Positions 50,785-58,706 of a DNA stretch of 58,706 nucleotides are shown here, piece after piece. A program made the position numbers and the translations under genes. Position 1 is the first letter of the stretch; each line of letters opens with the position of its first letter. This DNA comes from Planctomycetota bacterium (GTDB taxonomy: Bacteria; Planctomycetota; Phycisphaerae; WQYP01), in the NCBI GenBank assembly GCA_021800165.1, contig JAJYZF010000020.1, positions 1-58,706 on the forward strand, written 5' to 3'. The notes under the pieces were generated by a model. That model saw only the letters and a program-made list of their open reading frames with translations, was not told the origin of the DNA and did no database searches.

Positions 50785-52755
50785 ATGAACATGTTGATCC
50801 TGATGGCAACTGCGATCGGCCTGATTGGCAGCGGTGTTCCGGGGCTGTTTTGTCACCGGCGCAGCGCTACCGGCCAGCACTTGGCGATGGCGATCAACGT
50901 GGCGGCCTCGGCCGTGGGCATGGCCGCGGTGCTATGGCATGATATTCCGCGGGTGGCGGCGGAAGGGTGGCATCCTGTCTGTTCGTTGCCTATCGGTAAA
51001 CTAGCCCTGAGCCTTGACGATATGAATGCCTGGTTTTTACTGCCCATCTTTTTGATCTCCGCTCTCGGATCCATCTATGGTTTGGGTTACTGGCCGCAGC
51101 GGAAACATCCTGTCGACGGTCGCAAGCTGCGTTTGTTTTGGGGATTGATGTCGGGCGCGATGGTTCTGGTGGTGCTGGCGGCGAATAGCGTTTGGTTCCT
51201 TATCGCGTGGGAGATTATGGCGTTGTCGGGTTATTTTTTGCTGACGACTGAGGATGGCAGGCCCGAGGTGCGGCAGTCGGGCTGGGTTTACTTTATCGCC
51301 ACACATTTAGCGACGCTGTGCCTGATCGCCTTTTTTGTACTGCTGAGAATCTATTCCGGGTCGTTTCATCTCTGGCCGAGGGCTTTGGTCGGGCTGCCCG
51401 TGGGGGTGTTGACGGCCCTGTTTCTCCTCGGGCTGATCGGCTTTGGCTTTAAGGCGGGGTTGGTTCCGCTGCACGTATGGCTGCCGGCCGGCCATGCCAA
51501 TGCCCCAAGCCACGTATCGGCGTTATTTTCTGGCGTGATGTTGAATATGGGTATCTATGGCATCATGCGGGTGGTGGTGACGGCCGGCCGACCGCCGCTG
51601 TGGTGGGGAGTTGTGTTGATCAGTGTGGGCATGTTGTCGGCATTTTCAGGCATCACCTGGGCGATGGCGCAGCGAGATTTTAAGCGTTTGCTGGCGTACA
51701 GCAGCATCGAAAATATCGGCATTATTACCACCGGTCTGGGTCTGGCGGTGCTGGGGTTGTCTGTCAATGAGCCTATTTGGGTGGCGCTGGGACTGGGTGG
51801 AGCGTTGCTCCATACGCTGAACCATAGTCTTTTCAAACCACTGCTGTTTATGGGAGCGGGGGGGATCATTCATGGTGCCAAGACCCGTGATATGGAATCC
51901 TTGGGGGGCTTAGCCGCACGTATGCCGGCAGTGTTCCGCTTGATGCTGTTAGGCTCCGCCGCCATCGCGGCCCTTCCGCCGTTGAATGGTTTTGTCAGTG
52001 AAATGCTGATTTATCTGGGTTTCTTTCAAACCCTGCACGGTGCGACAGCCGCACCTTGGGCGGCTTGGGTGGTTCCCGCGCTGGCTCTGGTCGGGGCTAT
52101 TGCGCTGATGACTTTTGTTAAACTTACCGCTACCTGTTTTGTAGGACAGCCCCGCAGCGCTACCGCGGCGGGTGCCCATGATCCAGCGGCTACGATGTTG
52201 TGGCCGATGGTACTGCTGGCAGCGGCCTGTGTGTTGGTGGGTGCTTTTCCGGTCTTGCTGATGGGGTTGTTGGATCATGCCATTGCGGCATGGGTGCCAT
52301 CCCACCGCAGTATCCCGTTGGTCGGCATCATCAACGTCTGGTGGATCACGGCGCTAGCCTTGCCGCTGATGATTTGTTCCGTCGGGATCGCGTGGTGGGT
52401 TCATCATTGTCGAAAAAGTGTGCCCGAAACGAGCGTCGGAACATGGGATTGCGGCTACGCCGCTCCCCGCAGTCGGATGCAGTACACTGGTTCTTCGCTG
52501 ATGCAGACAATGGCCATGATTTTTCGGCGGATCTTGTGGCGGCGGGAGCAGCCACCGAGGGTTCATGGTATTTTTCCGCCCCCCGCCGATTATGCGTGCA
52601 ACACCCCGGATCCGCTTTTGGATCGGGTGGCGGAACCGGCTCTTAAAAAGGTCGGGCATATACTGGAATCGGCGCGGATTTTGCAAAGCGGAGCCGCGCA
52701 GTTGTACATGCTGTACATACTCTTAATTGTTTTGATATTGCTGATGATTAGATGA
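50785..52755 (+). CDS. HyfB-like proton-translocating antiporter subunit 2
   Basis: A 656-residue paralogue of the preceding gene. It shares GLVPLHVWLPAGHANAPS (Glu replaced by Gly in the motif), QRDFKRLLAYSSIENIGI (the conserved Lys helix) and the C-terminal DCGYAAPRSRMQYTGSSLM. ATG 50785 has GGAG nine bases upstream; TTG 50779 would add two residues. Hyc/Hyf complexes have one or three antiporter-like subunits, so two adjacent HyfB-like proteins plus HyfF give three possible ion channels here. Confidence 0.9.
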   Translation: MNMLILMATAIGLIGSGVPGLFCHRRSATGQHLAMAINVAASAVGMAAVLWHDIPRVAAEGWHPVCSLPIGKLALSLDDMNAWFLLPIFLISALGSIYGLGYWPQRKHPVDGRKLRLFWGLMSGAMVLVVLAANSVWFLIAWEIMALSGYFLLTTEDGRPEVRQSGWVYFIATHLATLCLIAFFVLLRIYSGSFHLWPRALVGLPVGVLTALFLLGLIGFGFKAGLVPLHVWLPAGHANAPSHVSALFSGVMLNMGIYGIMRVVVTAGRPPLWWGVVLISVGMLSAFSGITWAMAQRDFKRLLAYSSIENIGIITTGLGLAVLGLSVNEPIWVALGLGGALLHTLNHSLFKPLLFMGAGGIIHGAKTRDMESLGGLAARMPAVFRLMLLGSAAIAALPPLNGFVSEMLIYLGFFQTLHGATAAPWAAWVVPALALVGAIALMTFVKLTATCFVGQPRSATAAGAHDPAATMLWPMVLLAAACVLVGAFPVLLMGLLDHAIAAWVPSHRSIPLVGIINVWWITALALPLMICSVGIAWWVHHCRKSVPETSVGTWDCGYAAPRSRMQYTGSSLMQTMAMIFRRILWRREQPPRVHGIFPPPADYACNTPDPLLDRVAEPALKKVGHILESARILQSGAAQLYMLYILLIVLILLMIR

Positions 52756-52782
52756 AGGGCCGCCGCGACAGCGAGATCGATC

Positions 52783-53700
52783 ATGACTACATTCATTGGA
52801 ATATGCCTTCAGGTTGCGTTACTGGCGCTACTGCCGCCGTTGCTCCTGGGAATCATTAACAAAACCAAGGCTGGATTTGCCGGGCGGCGTGGTCCACCGA
52901 TCTTGCAGGTGTACTACGATCTGCTGCGTCTGATGAAAAAAAACGTCGTGATCAGTTCCACCACCACCTGGGTTTTTCTGGCTGCTCCACTGGTCAGCGT
53001 GGTCAGTGTGGTGCTGGCGGGACTCATGGTGCCGCTGGGGCCGACGGCGGCCCCCATCCATTTCACGGGTGATCTGATTATGTTTGCCTATCTGCTGGCG
53101 TTGGGGCGTTTTTTCACCACGATGGCCGCTCTGGACACCGGGTCTTCGTTTGAGGGTATGGGGGCGGCGCGCGAATTCACCTTTGCCTGTTTCTCCGAGC
53201 CGGCCCTGTTTTTGGCCTTGCTGGTGCTGGTGAAACTCAGCGGTGCGTTGAGTCTGTCGGCGATGTTGTTGCCGGCAAGTCATGTCCGTATCGGATCAAC
53301 GGCCTCTGCGGCGCTGGTGCTGATAGCGGTAAGCCTGTTTGTGGTGCTGCTGGCAGAGACTTCCCGTATTCCCGTGGATGATCCGAACACCCATCTGGAA
53401 TTGACCATGATTCATGAGGTCATGGTGCTGGATAACAGCGGTCCGCTGCTGGGTGCGCAAATCTATGCCTCGTCACTGAAGCTCCTGATCCTGGCGGCAT
53501 TTTTACTCCACATCGTGTTGCCGTTGAATCCCGCTCTGGTCGGGCGGGATTGGGGGCTCATGCTGGTGGGGCTGTTGGTGGTGGCGGGAATCATCGGATC
53601 TGTGGAATCGCTCATGGCCCGTTTGCAACTGCGGTTTGTGCCGACGTTGCTGGTGGCGGCGTGTCTTTTCAGTGGTTTTGGATTTTTGTTAATTCTTTGA
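52783..53700 (+). CDS. HyfC/NuoH-like membrane subunit
   Basis: A 305-residue protein with eight membrane segments. AGFAGRRGPPILQVYYDL (~26-43) and AETSRIPVDDPNTHLELT (~189-206) are the conserved NuoH/HycD loops; their Glu and Asp line the path between quinone-type site and membrane arm. It joins the soluble module (HyfG, HyfI) to the antiporter subunits. It lies 28 bases after the second HyfB-like gene. Confidence 0.93.
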   Translation: MTTFIGICLQVALLALLPPLLLGIINKTKAGFAGRRGPPILQVYYDLLRLMKKNVVISSTTTWVFLAAPLVSVVSVVLAGLMVPLGPTAAPIHFTGDLIMFAYLLALGRFFTTMAALDTGSSFEGMGAAREFTFACFSEPALFLALLVLVKLSGALSLSAMLLPASHVRIGSTASAALVLIAVSLFVVLLAETSRIPVDDPNTHLELTMIHEVMVLDNSGPLLGAQIYASSLKLLILAAFLLHIVLPLNPALVGRDWGLMLVGLLVVAGIIGSVESLMARLQLRFVPTLLVAACLFSGFGFLLIL

Positions 53701-53713
53701 AGAGGTGTCCCGG

Positions 53714-54355
53714 ATGATGATAATTCTTAATGCCATCCTGGTGCTGGTGATACTCATCAATCTTTTTGCCCTGGGCACCAGCCGCATGAAGGCTTTGATA
53801 CATGCGGCCGCATTTCAGGGCGTGTTGCTGGGATTTCTGCCGCCTCTGGTCGTGAAAGATGTCGGAACCGTGCCGCTGCTGATGGCCGTGATGACCATCG
53901 TGCTCAAGGGCATTGTGATTCCCAACATGTTGCTCAAGGCTCTGCGCGACGCGCAGGTGAAGCGCGAAGTCGAACCGCTGATCGGCTTTATGCCCAGCAT
54001 CCTGCTGGGAGCCATCGCCACCGCCGTTGCGCTGGCCCTGGCCGGACATCTGGCTCCGGCGCATAGCCCGCTGGGGCTGCTGGTGATTCCCACCTCCATT
54101 TCGATGCTTTGTACCGGCTTTTTACTTTTGACCACCCGGGTAAAGGCCGTTACGCAGGTCATCGGCTTTCTCCTGCTGGAGAATGGCATTTTTGTGTTCG
54201 GATTGCTGTTGCTTTCAGCGATTCCGTACCTGGTGGAGCTCGGTGTGCTGCTGGATTTGTTCGTGGGCATTTTTGTAATCAGCATTATCATTCACCATAT
54301 TAACCGGGCGTTTGCTTCACAGGATACCCGCCGGCTTTCTTCATTGAAGGGATAA
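53714..54355 (+). CDS. HyfE-like membrane subunit
   Basis: A 213-residue protein with six or seven membrane segments. It starts with a NuoK-like segment and contains QVIGFLLLENGIFVFG (~155-170), the NuoK/HyfE signature with a conserved Glu in the membrane. ATG 53714 has AGAGG eight bases upstream; GTG 53705 is another in-frame option. HyfE occurs in Hyf-type and Ehr-type complexes. Confidence 0.88.
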   Translation: MMIILNAILVLVILINLFALGTSRMKALIHAAAFQGVLLGFLPPLVVKDVGTVPLLMAVMTIVLKGIVIPNMLLKALRDAQVKREVEPLIGFMPSILLGAIATAVALALAGHLAPAHSPLGLLVIPTSISMLCTGFLLLTTRVKAVTQVIGFLLLENGIFVFGLLLLSAIPYLVELGVLLDLFVGIFVISIIIHHINRAFASQDTRRLSSLKG

Positions 54356-54362
54356 TTGATCC

Positions 54363-55940
54363 ATGGATGTTCTTGCCCTGATTCTGGTTTGTCCGGTGGC
54401 CGCTGTGCTGGCCGCATTGATTCCCTCCAACCGCTGGCGGCCCTGGATTCTGCCGGCCGCGGCGGTGGTCCATTTAAGCTTGGTGGCACTGATCCTGCTG
54501 AGTGGGGGTGTGGGCGTAAAAGTAAAACCTGGGCCGACGACGCGTGACGGTTTTGTTGCCACGACCCTGGTAATTCCTCCACACGCGCTGGTAATTCCTC
54601 CACACGCGGGCGCACCGTCGGTCGAAAGGGTTGTCCCAGCCGATACCGGGGGAATCGTTCTTTCGGATTGGCTGGGACTTGATCCACCGGGGCGGGTGGT
54701 GTTGTTGTTGGTCAGCATGTTATTTGTAGCCTGCGCCTTTTATACCGTCGGTTATCTGCGTGATCACATGGATCATCTCAATCGGGTGTTTTGTGTGTGT
54801 TTTTTAGCATTTCTTGGGGCCATGACTCTGGTAATCTGTACCAATAACCTGGGTTTGATGTGGGTGGCCATGGAGGCCACCACGTTAAGTTCCGCTCCGC
54901 TGATTTATTTCAAGCACACGCAGACGTCGATTGAAGCAACATGGAAATACCTGCTGCTGTGTTCCGTGGGTATTGCGCTGGCTCTACTGGGATCATTTTT
55001 TGTGGCGTACGCGGCCATCCTTCATGGGCTTACACCTTCCTTGAAGCTCGCGGACCTGCTGCGGCAAGCGCCCAAGATGGATAAGCGGTGGCTGGAAGCG
55101 GGATTTGTGCTGCTGCTGGTCGGCTACGGTACCAAAATGGGCTTGGCCCCCATGCATTCCTGGCTGCCCGACGCCCATGGCGAAAGTCCGTCTCCGGTCT
55201 CCGCGATGTTCTCCGGTGCGCTCATCAGCACGGCCTTTCTGATGGTGATGCGCTCCCAACACATTCTCTATGTCGCCGGTGATGGTGCTTACGCCTCCCG
55301 CCTGCTGATTTTGCTGGGACTCTTGTCGATGGCTTTTGCGGCCATCTTCATGGTGGGCCAGAAAGACCTGAAACGGATGTTGGCTTATTCCAGTGTGGAA
55401 CACATGGGAATTTTAGCCTTGGGGCTGGGTGTAGGAGGCATTGCCCTGCTGGGGGCGATGTTGCACGTGCTGACCAACGGATTCACCAAAGGATCGCTTT
55501 TCTTGTCCGTGGGCAATATTGACCGTGCCTACGGAAGTAAAACCATTCCGGAAGTGCGTGGTGCGGTGCGACGGCTGCCGCTTTCCGGCATGGTATTTCT
55601 TTTGGGATTTCTGGCCATCACCGGTTCTCCCCCCTTTGGTCCGTTTATCAGCGAATTGATCATTTTGTATGGAACGTTCATGGCGGAGCGTTTCCTGATT
55701 GCAGCAATATTTTTGGCTCTGCTATTGGTTATTTTTATCGGTATGGGGCGTACCGTGCTCGCAGCCACGCAAGGTTCGGTACCCGCGAGCGGCCGAAAGA
55801 GTCATTTCCGTGATGGTCTGCTTAGCGGTCTGCCCGTGCTGGCGTGTTTGCTGATCGTATTGCTGCTGGGCCTGTATATTCCACCCCCGGTGTGGGGCCT
55901 CCTGCACCATGCCGCCAATTATCTGGAGGTCAAGCCATGA
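54363..55940 (+). CDS. HyfF-like (NuoN/M-type) membrane subunit
   Basis: A 525-residue antiporter-like subunit with ~14 membrane segments. MGLAPMHSWLPDAHGESPSP (~259-278) and GQKDLKRMLAYSSVEHMGI (~333-351) are the conserved Lys/His helices. The first external loop (~50-105) is longer and holds the sequence LVIPPHA twice in a row, from a perfect 21-base tandem repeat (54567-54608). Its stop codon overlaps the next gene's ATG. It is the third antiporter-like subunit of the operon. Confidence 0.92.
   Translation: MDVLALILVCPVAAVLAALIPSNRWRPWILPAAAVVHLSLVALILLSGGVGVKVKPGPTTRDGFVATTLVIPPHALVIPPHAGAPSVERVVPADTGGIVLSDWLGLDPPGRVVLLLVSMLFVACAFYTVGYLRDHMDHLNRVFCVCFLAFLGAMTLVICTNNLGLMWVAMEATTLSSAPLIYFKHTQTSIEATWKYLLLCSVGIALALLGSFFVAYAAILHGLTPSLKLADLLRQAPKMDKRWLEAGFVLLLVGYGTKMGLAPMHSWLPDAHGESPSPVSAMFSGALISTAFLMVMRSQHILYVAGDGAYASRLLILLGLLSMAFAAIFMVGQKDLKRMLAYSSVEHMGILALGLGVGGIALLGAMLHVLTNGFTKGSLFLSVGNIDRAYGSKTIPEVRGAVRRLPLSGMVFLLGFLAITGSPPFGPFISELIILYGTFMAERFLIAAIFLALLLVIFIGMGRTVLAATQGSVPASGRKSHFRDGLLSGLPVLACLLIVLLLGLYIPPPVWGLLHHAANYLEVKP
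54567..54608 (+). repeat. Perfect 21-base tandem repeat in the hyfF-like gene
   Basis: CTGGTAATTCCTCCACACGC plus G, present twice head to tail. It encodes LVIPPHA twice in an external loop. Being exact and a multiple of three, it looks recent and is tolerated. Confidence 0.95.
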
Positions 55941-57469
55941 GCATTCACCGTCACCTGCCGGCGCTTATTGCCGGTCGAGCTATCAAGCGACAATCCATTC
56001 CCGATCTGCCCTTGGAAGAATTCCAGCAGGCCATCGTCGAATCGGTGGAGGAGGGCTGGCGTGTGGTTTCACTCTTCGGCTCGCCGGACGCCGGCGGTAC
56101 CGTGCATCTGTACGTGGTGTTGGCTGACGATCATGGATCCCGTTTATATGTCGGTTCCACCACGCTTTCCAACCGTGAGTATCCATCGTTAACCTCCCGT
56201 TGCACGCAGGTTCATCTCTTTGAACGCGAACTTGCGGAACAGTGCCAGGTGAAGGTTACAGGCCATCCGTGGCTCAAACCCTTGCGTTTTCAGCGGCCGA
56301 TATTTTCCGCTTCGCATGTTGGGGCAATCGCGGAAGATTGCGTGAGCCCGTCGCCGGGCGTCATGGATTTTTATGAGGTAACGGGCGAGGAAGTGCATGA
56401 GGTAGCCGTGGGGCCGGTTCACGCCGGCGTTATCGAACCAGGCCATTTCCGCTTTCAATGTCATGGTGAGCGGATATTTCATCTGGAAATTTCTCTGGGA
56501 TACCAACATCGCGGCGTAGAGCGTGCCTTGCTGGCGGGACCCAATAATCGCAGCATTCATTATGCTCAGACTCTCTGCGGCGATACCACCATCGGACACA
56601 CCACCGCCTATTGCCAGGTGGTTGAAGCTTTGGCCAAATGCCAGAAAACCGCGCGGGCCCAGACCATTCGCGCCATCGCGTTGGAATTGGAACGACTGGC
56701 CAATCATGTCGGCGATCTGGGAGCGATGAGCGGTGACGTTGGATTTCTACCCACGGCTTCTCATTGCGGTCGTTTGCGGGGTGAATTTTTGAATATGACC
56801 GCCGCCCTTTGTGGGAGCCGTTTTGGTCGCGGCCTGATTTGTCCCGGGGGGGTACGTTTTGATCTGGATGCCGCCGCGGTGCGCGGCTTGCTGGCAAAAT
56901 TGGAGCTTTGCGGTCGCCAAACCCGCCAGGCGGTTGAATTGCTTTGGAATGCTTCTTCGGTGATGGCCCGGTTTGAGGAAATCGGCGTGGTGTCCAGAGA
57001 CATTGCGACAGAGCTGGGACTGGTCGGGCCCGCGGCGCGGGCTAGCGGCCTGGCACGCGATGCCCGGCACGATCATCCGTCCGGCTTGTTTCGCTTCACC
57101 CATATTCCCGTATCCGTGTGGGAGAGCGGCGATGTTTTTGCCCGCGGCTATCTTCGCTGGCTGGAAATTCAGCGGTCTCTGGATTTCATCGGGACCCAAC
57201 TGAAATCCCTGCCGGCGGGGGCCATTTCCAGTGCGGTCGGTAATCTCTCGCCGGATCATCTGGCCGTGGCCATGGTGGAAGGATGGCGCGGCGAGGTGTG
57301 TCACGTGGCCCTGACCAACGCCACCGGTCGGTTTGAGCGTTACAAGGTGATGGACCCGTCGTTTCATAATTGGCCGGGCTTGGCCATGGCCGTGCGTGCA
57401 GGTGAGATCTCCGATTTTCCGCTTTGTAACAAGAGTTTTTCCCTTTCTTATTGTGGTCACGACTTGTAG
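55937..57469 (+). CDS. HycE/HyfG-like large subunit with incomplete NiFe ligands
   Basis: A 510-residue protein fusing a NuoC-like domain (~10-110) to a NuoD/hydrogenase-large-subunit domain (~155-510), as in HycE and HyfG. The conserved phrase GVIEPGHFRF and GYQHRGVERAL are present. A [NiFe] site needs CxxC twice. Here the first is Cys214-Gly-Asp-Thr217 and the second, near the end, is Leu503-Ser-Tyr-Cys506, so only one Cys of each pair remains. A working NiFe centre is therefore unlikely. This fits energy-converting hydrogenase-related (Ehr) complexes, which stand between complex I and group 4 hydrogenases. It overlaps the HyfF-like gene by four bases. Confidence 0.9.
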   Translation: MSIHRHLPALIAGRAIKRQSIPDLPLEEFQQAIVESVEEGWRVVSLFGSPDAGGTVHLYVVLADDHGSRLYVGSTTLSNREYPSLTSRCTQVHLFERELAEQCQVKVTGHPWLKPLRFQRPIFSASHVGAIAEDCVSPSPGVMDFYEVTGEEVHEVAVGPVHAGVIEPGHFRFQCHGERIFHLEISLGYQHRGVERALLAGPNNRSIHYAQTLCGDTTIGHTTAYCQVVEALAKCQKTARAQTIRAIALELERLANHVGDLGAMSGDVGFLPTASHCGRLRGEFLNMTAALCGSRFGRGLICPGGVRFDLDAAAVRGLLAKLELCGRQTRQAVELLWNASSVMARFEEIGVVSRDIATELGLVGPAARASGLARDARHDHPSGLFRFTHIPVSVWESGDVFARGYLRWLEIQRSLDFIGTQLKSLPAGAISSAVGNLSPDHLAVAMVEGWRGEVCHVALTNATGRFERYKVMDPSFHNWPGLAMAVRAGEISDFPLCNKSFSLSYCGHDL

Positions 57470-57490
57470 TTTTTTCACAAGGCTTACATC

Positions 57491-58273
57491 ATGCTGGATA
57501 TTCTCATCGCTCGTTTGCAGCAGGGACACAAGACGATAGCCTATCCTCGGGGCGAACCACCGGCCTTGCCGCCGCACTTTCGCGGCCTGCCCATCCTTGA
57601 TGTTAGTAAATGTCCGCAAGGCTGCCAGGCCTGTGCCGATAGCTGTCCCACCCAAGCCATTGATCTGAGGCAAGCTCCCATATTGGATTTGGGCCGGTGC
57701 CTCTTTTGTGCGGAATGTCAGGAATCCTGCCCGGAAAAAGCTATTACGTATCAGGCCGATTACAAGATGGCGGTTCGACGGCGGGAAGATCTGCGGCTGC
57801 CAGCGGGGGGGAAGCTTTCACTGGCGCATGAGTTGCAAGGAAAAATAAAAAAGCTCTTCGGGCGGTCCCTCAAACTGCGTGTGGTTAGCGCCGGAGGGTG
57901 CAACGCCTGCGAAGCGGATGTGAATGTGTTAACCACCATTGGCTGGGACTTGGGACGATTCGGGGTTGACTTTGTAGCCTCCCCACGCCACGCCGATGGT
58001 TTGATCATCACCGGCGCGGCCAGCGAAAATATGAAACTGGCCCTGAAAAAAACCTACGAGGCGGTACCCGATCCGAAAATTGTCATTGCGGTGGGGGCCT
58101 GCGCCATCTCCGGAGGACCGTATATCAACCATCCGGAAGTGCTCAACGGTGCCTCCGCCGTGGTGCCGGTGGATTTGTTTATCCCCGGCTGTCCGCCACA
58201 TCCGCTGACTATTTTAGATGGCCTGTTGCGGCTGTTGGGAAAACTCAAATCAGCCCATCCCACTGCCGTATGA
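57491..58273 (+). CDS. Ferredoxin-NuoB/HyfI fusion, small subunit
   Basis: A 260-residue iron-sulfur protein. Residues 41-80 carry two 4Fe-4S sites: Cys41, 45, 48, 52 and Cys70, 73, 76, 80; the first has a CxxxC spacing instead of CxxC. Residues ~128-255 are NuoB/HyfI-like, with Cys137 and Cys140 (GGCNACEAD), Cys204 (VGACAISGG) and Cys234 (IPGCPPHP) forming the proximal (N2-type) cluster. So the electron path is intact though the NiFe site on the large subunit is not. In Hyf the ferredoxin (HyfH) and NuoB-like (HyfI) parts are separate. It is the last gene of the operon. Confidence 0.92.
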   Translation: MLDILIARLQQGHKTIAYPRGEPPALPPHFRGLPILDVSKCPQGCQACADSCPTQAIDLRQAPILDLGRCLFCAECQESCPEKAITYQADYKMAVRRREDLRLPAGGKLSLAHELQGKIKKLFGRSLKLRVVSAGGCNACEADVNVLTTIGWDLGRFGVDFVASPRHADGLIITGAASENMKLALKKTYEAVPDPKIVIAVGACAISGGPYINHPEVLNGASAVVPVDLFIPGCPPHPLTILDGLLRLLGKLKSAHPTAV

Positions 58274-58706
58274 GAACTTCGGGAGGCCGCAGGGCAATGA
58301 ACGGCCGGCCATTCGCCGCCATTGACCGGGGTTGCACCGTCAAAAGAGCAGGCCGGTGGGCCGACGCCAATCCGTCGACCCACCGGCCATAATTCTCCCC
58401 TCCCTCCAGCGAAGCCATGCGGTATCGGGCGGTCAGCCCTCTGGACACCAGTCACCCCCGCTTGGAGGCTGGAAAGCTCGGGATTTCGGCACCGTTTTTT
58501 GCGGTCTTGGTCATCACCTCTCGCTCCCTCCAGCGAGAGCAGATGCTGCAAGACCACCAAACCCTGGGCGCGAAATCCGCCGCTGCGGGTTTTCACCCGT
58601 TGTTGCCGTGCCTGTCCGCGACGGCGTTGCACTTTTTCCCTGTCCCGTATCCGCAGAATCGCGGATTTGATGTTGTCCACAGCCGGCCTATTTTGCTCTA
58701 CCCTAA
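58274..58706. other. Region after the operon, no certain gene
   Basis: 433 bases. It has the hairpin at 58351-58388, the 8-bp inverted repeat CTCTCGCT/AGCGAGAG (58518-58525 and 58532-58539) and the phrase CTCCCTCCAGCGA occurring twice (near 58402 and 58525). Open frames cross it on both strands but none has a ribosome site, domain or recognisable motif. A gene running off the window end cannot be excluded. Confidence 0.4.
58351..58388 (+). terminator. Hairpin downstream of the Ehr-like operon
   Basis: GGCCGGTGGG pairs perfectly with CCCACCGGCC, with GACG/CGTC extending the stem inside, ~80 bases after the last stop codon. There is no strong T-run (ATAATTCTC follows), so it may terminate poorly or stabilise the RNA end. 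Confidence 0.55.

Noticed and set aside
55937..57469. Calling the large subunit an active [NiFe] hydrogenase
   Set aside because: Two of the four metal-binding Cys are absent (Thr217 and Leu503), so hydrogenase activity is not supported.
58054..58680. 208-codon minus-strand frame at the window end, possible transposase remnant
   Set aside because: Arg/Gly-rich, overlaps the NuoB-like gene end, no transposase motif. Composition fits a shadow frame.

Overview
The window looks like a chromosomal piece from a planctomycete, most likely class Phycisphaerae or a near relative. The evidence is a run of exported proteins ending in PEP-CTERM tails ([14 protein letters not shown]), a pseudopilin with an H-X9-DG motif, secreted glycoside hydrolases with a DUF5703-like/GH95-like protein, an HpnH hopanoid enzyme and a split-orientation housekeeping backbone (gltX, glmS, rnr, aroA). 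This placement is inference; no rRNA or tRNA gene is visible, and I see no CRISPR array, integrase or intact insertion sequence.

Layout. 1-5.8 kb: three tandem PEP-CTERM surface proteins (the first cut by the window edge), a pseudopilin and a secreted beta-sandwich protein carrying an in-frame palindromic repeat insertion. 5.9-18.1 kb: a plus-strand carbohydrate locus with a DUF5703/GH95-like hydrolase, two tandem secreted paralogues of unknown family, a Gfo/Idh/MocA oxidoreductase, a GH35-like beta-galactosidase, a GH4 glycosidase and two SIS-like sugar isomerase proteins. It converges on a minus-strand ABC importer operon (18.2-22.9 kb) of unusual build: a solute-binding protein fused to a MalF-type permease, followed by a MalG-type permease with a large extracytoplasmic repeat domain. 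No ATPase is encoded nearby. 23.2-27.8 kb: a UbiD-like decarboxylase, a GHMP (galactokinase-like) kinase and gltX.

28.3-33.3 kb is a nitrogen island: two ammonium transporters, each with a convincing sigma-54 (-24/-12) promoter upstream, a methyltransferase between them and a PII protein (GlnK-like) whose uridylylation tyrosine is replaced by Met. 33.4-35 kb holds two membrane proteins of unknown function. 35-40 kb, minus strand: a secreted subtilase-like protein with Glu in place of the catalytic Asp, a secreted beta-helix protein and glmS. 40.3-47.8 kb: hpnH with a small downstream gene on the plus strand, then rnr with a small lipoprotein gene, aroA and a secreted helical-repeat protein on the minus strand.

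48.0-58.3 kb is one tight plus-strand operon. It begins with an HTH-EIIA (PTS IIA type 2) regulator translationally coupled to a membrane complex of the Hyf/Hyc/complex I superfamily: two HyfB-like, one HyfC-like, one HyfE-like and one HyfF-like membrane subunits, a HycE/HyfG-like large subunit and a ferredoxin-NuoB fusion. The large subunit keeps only one Cys in each of the two CxxC motifs that bind NiFe, so the complex is probably not a hydrogenase but an energy-converting hydrogenase-related (Ehr-type) complex. The main candidates for undescribed biology are the fused, repeat-bearing ABC importer, the in-frame palindromic repeat and the HTH-EIIA-coupled Ehr-like complex.
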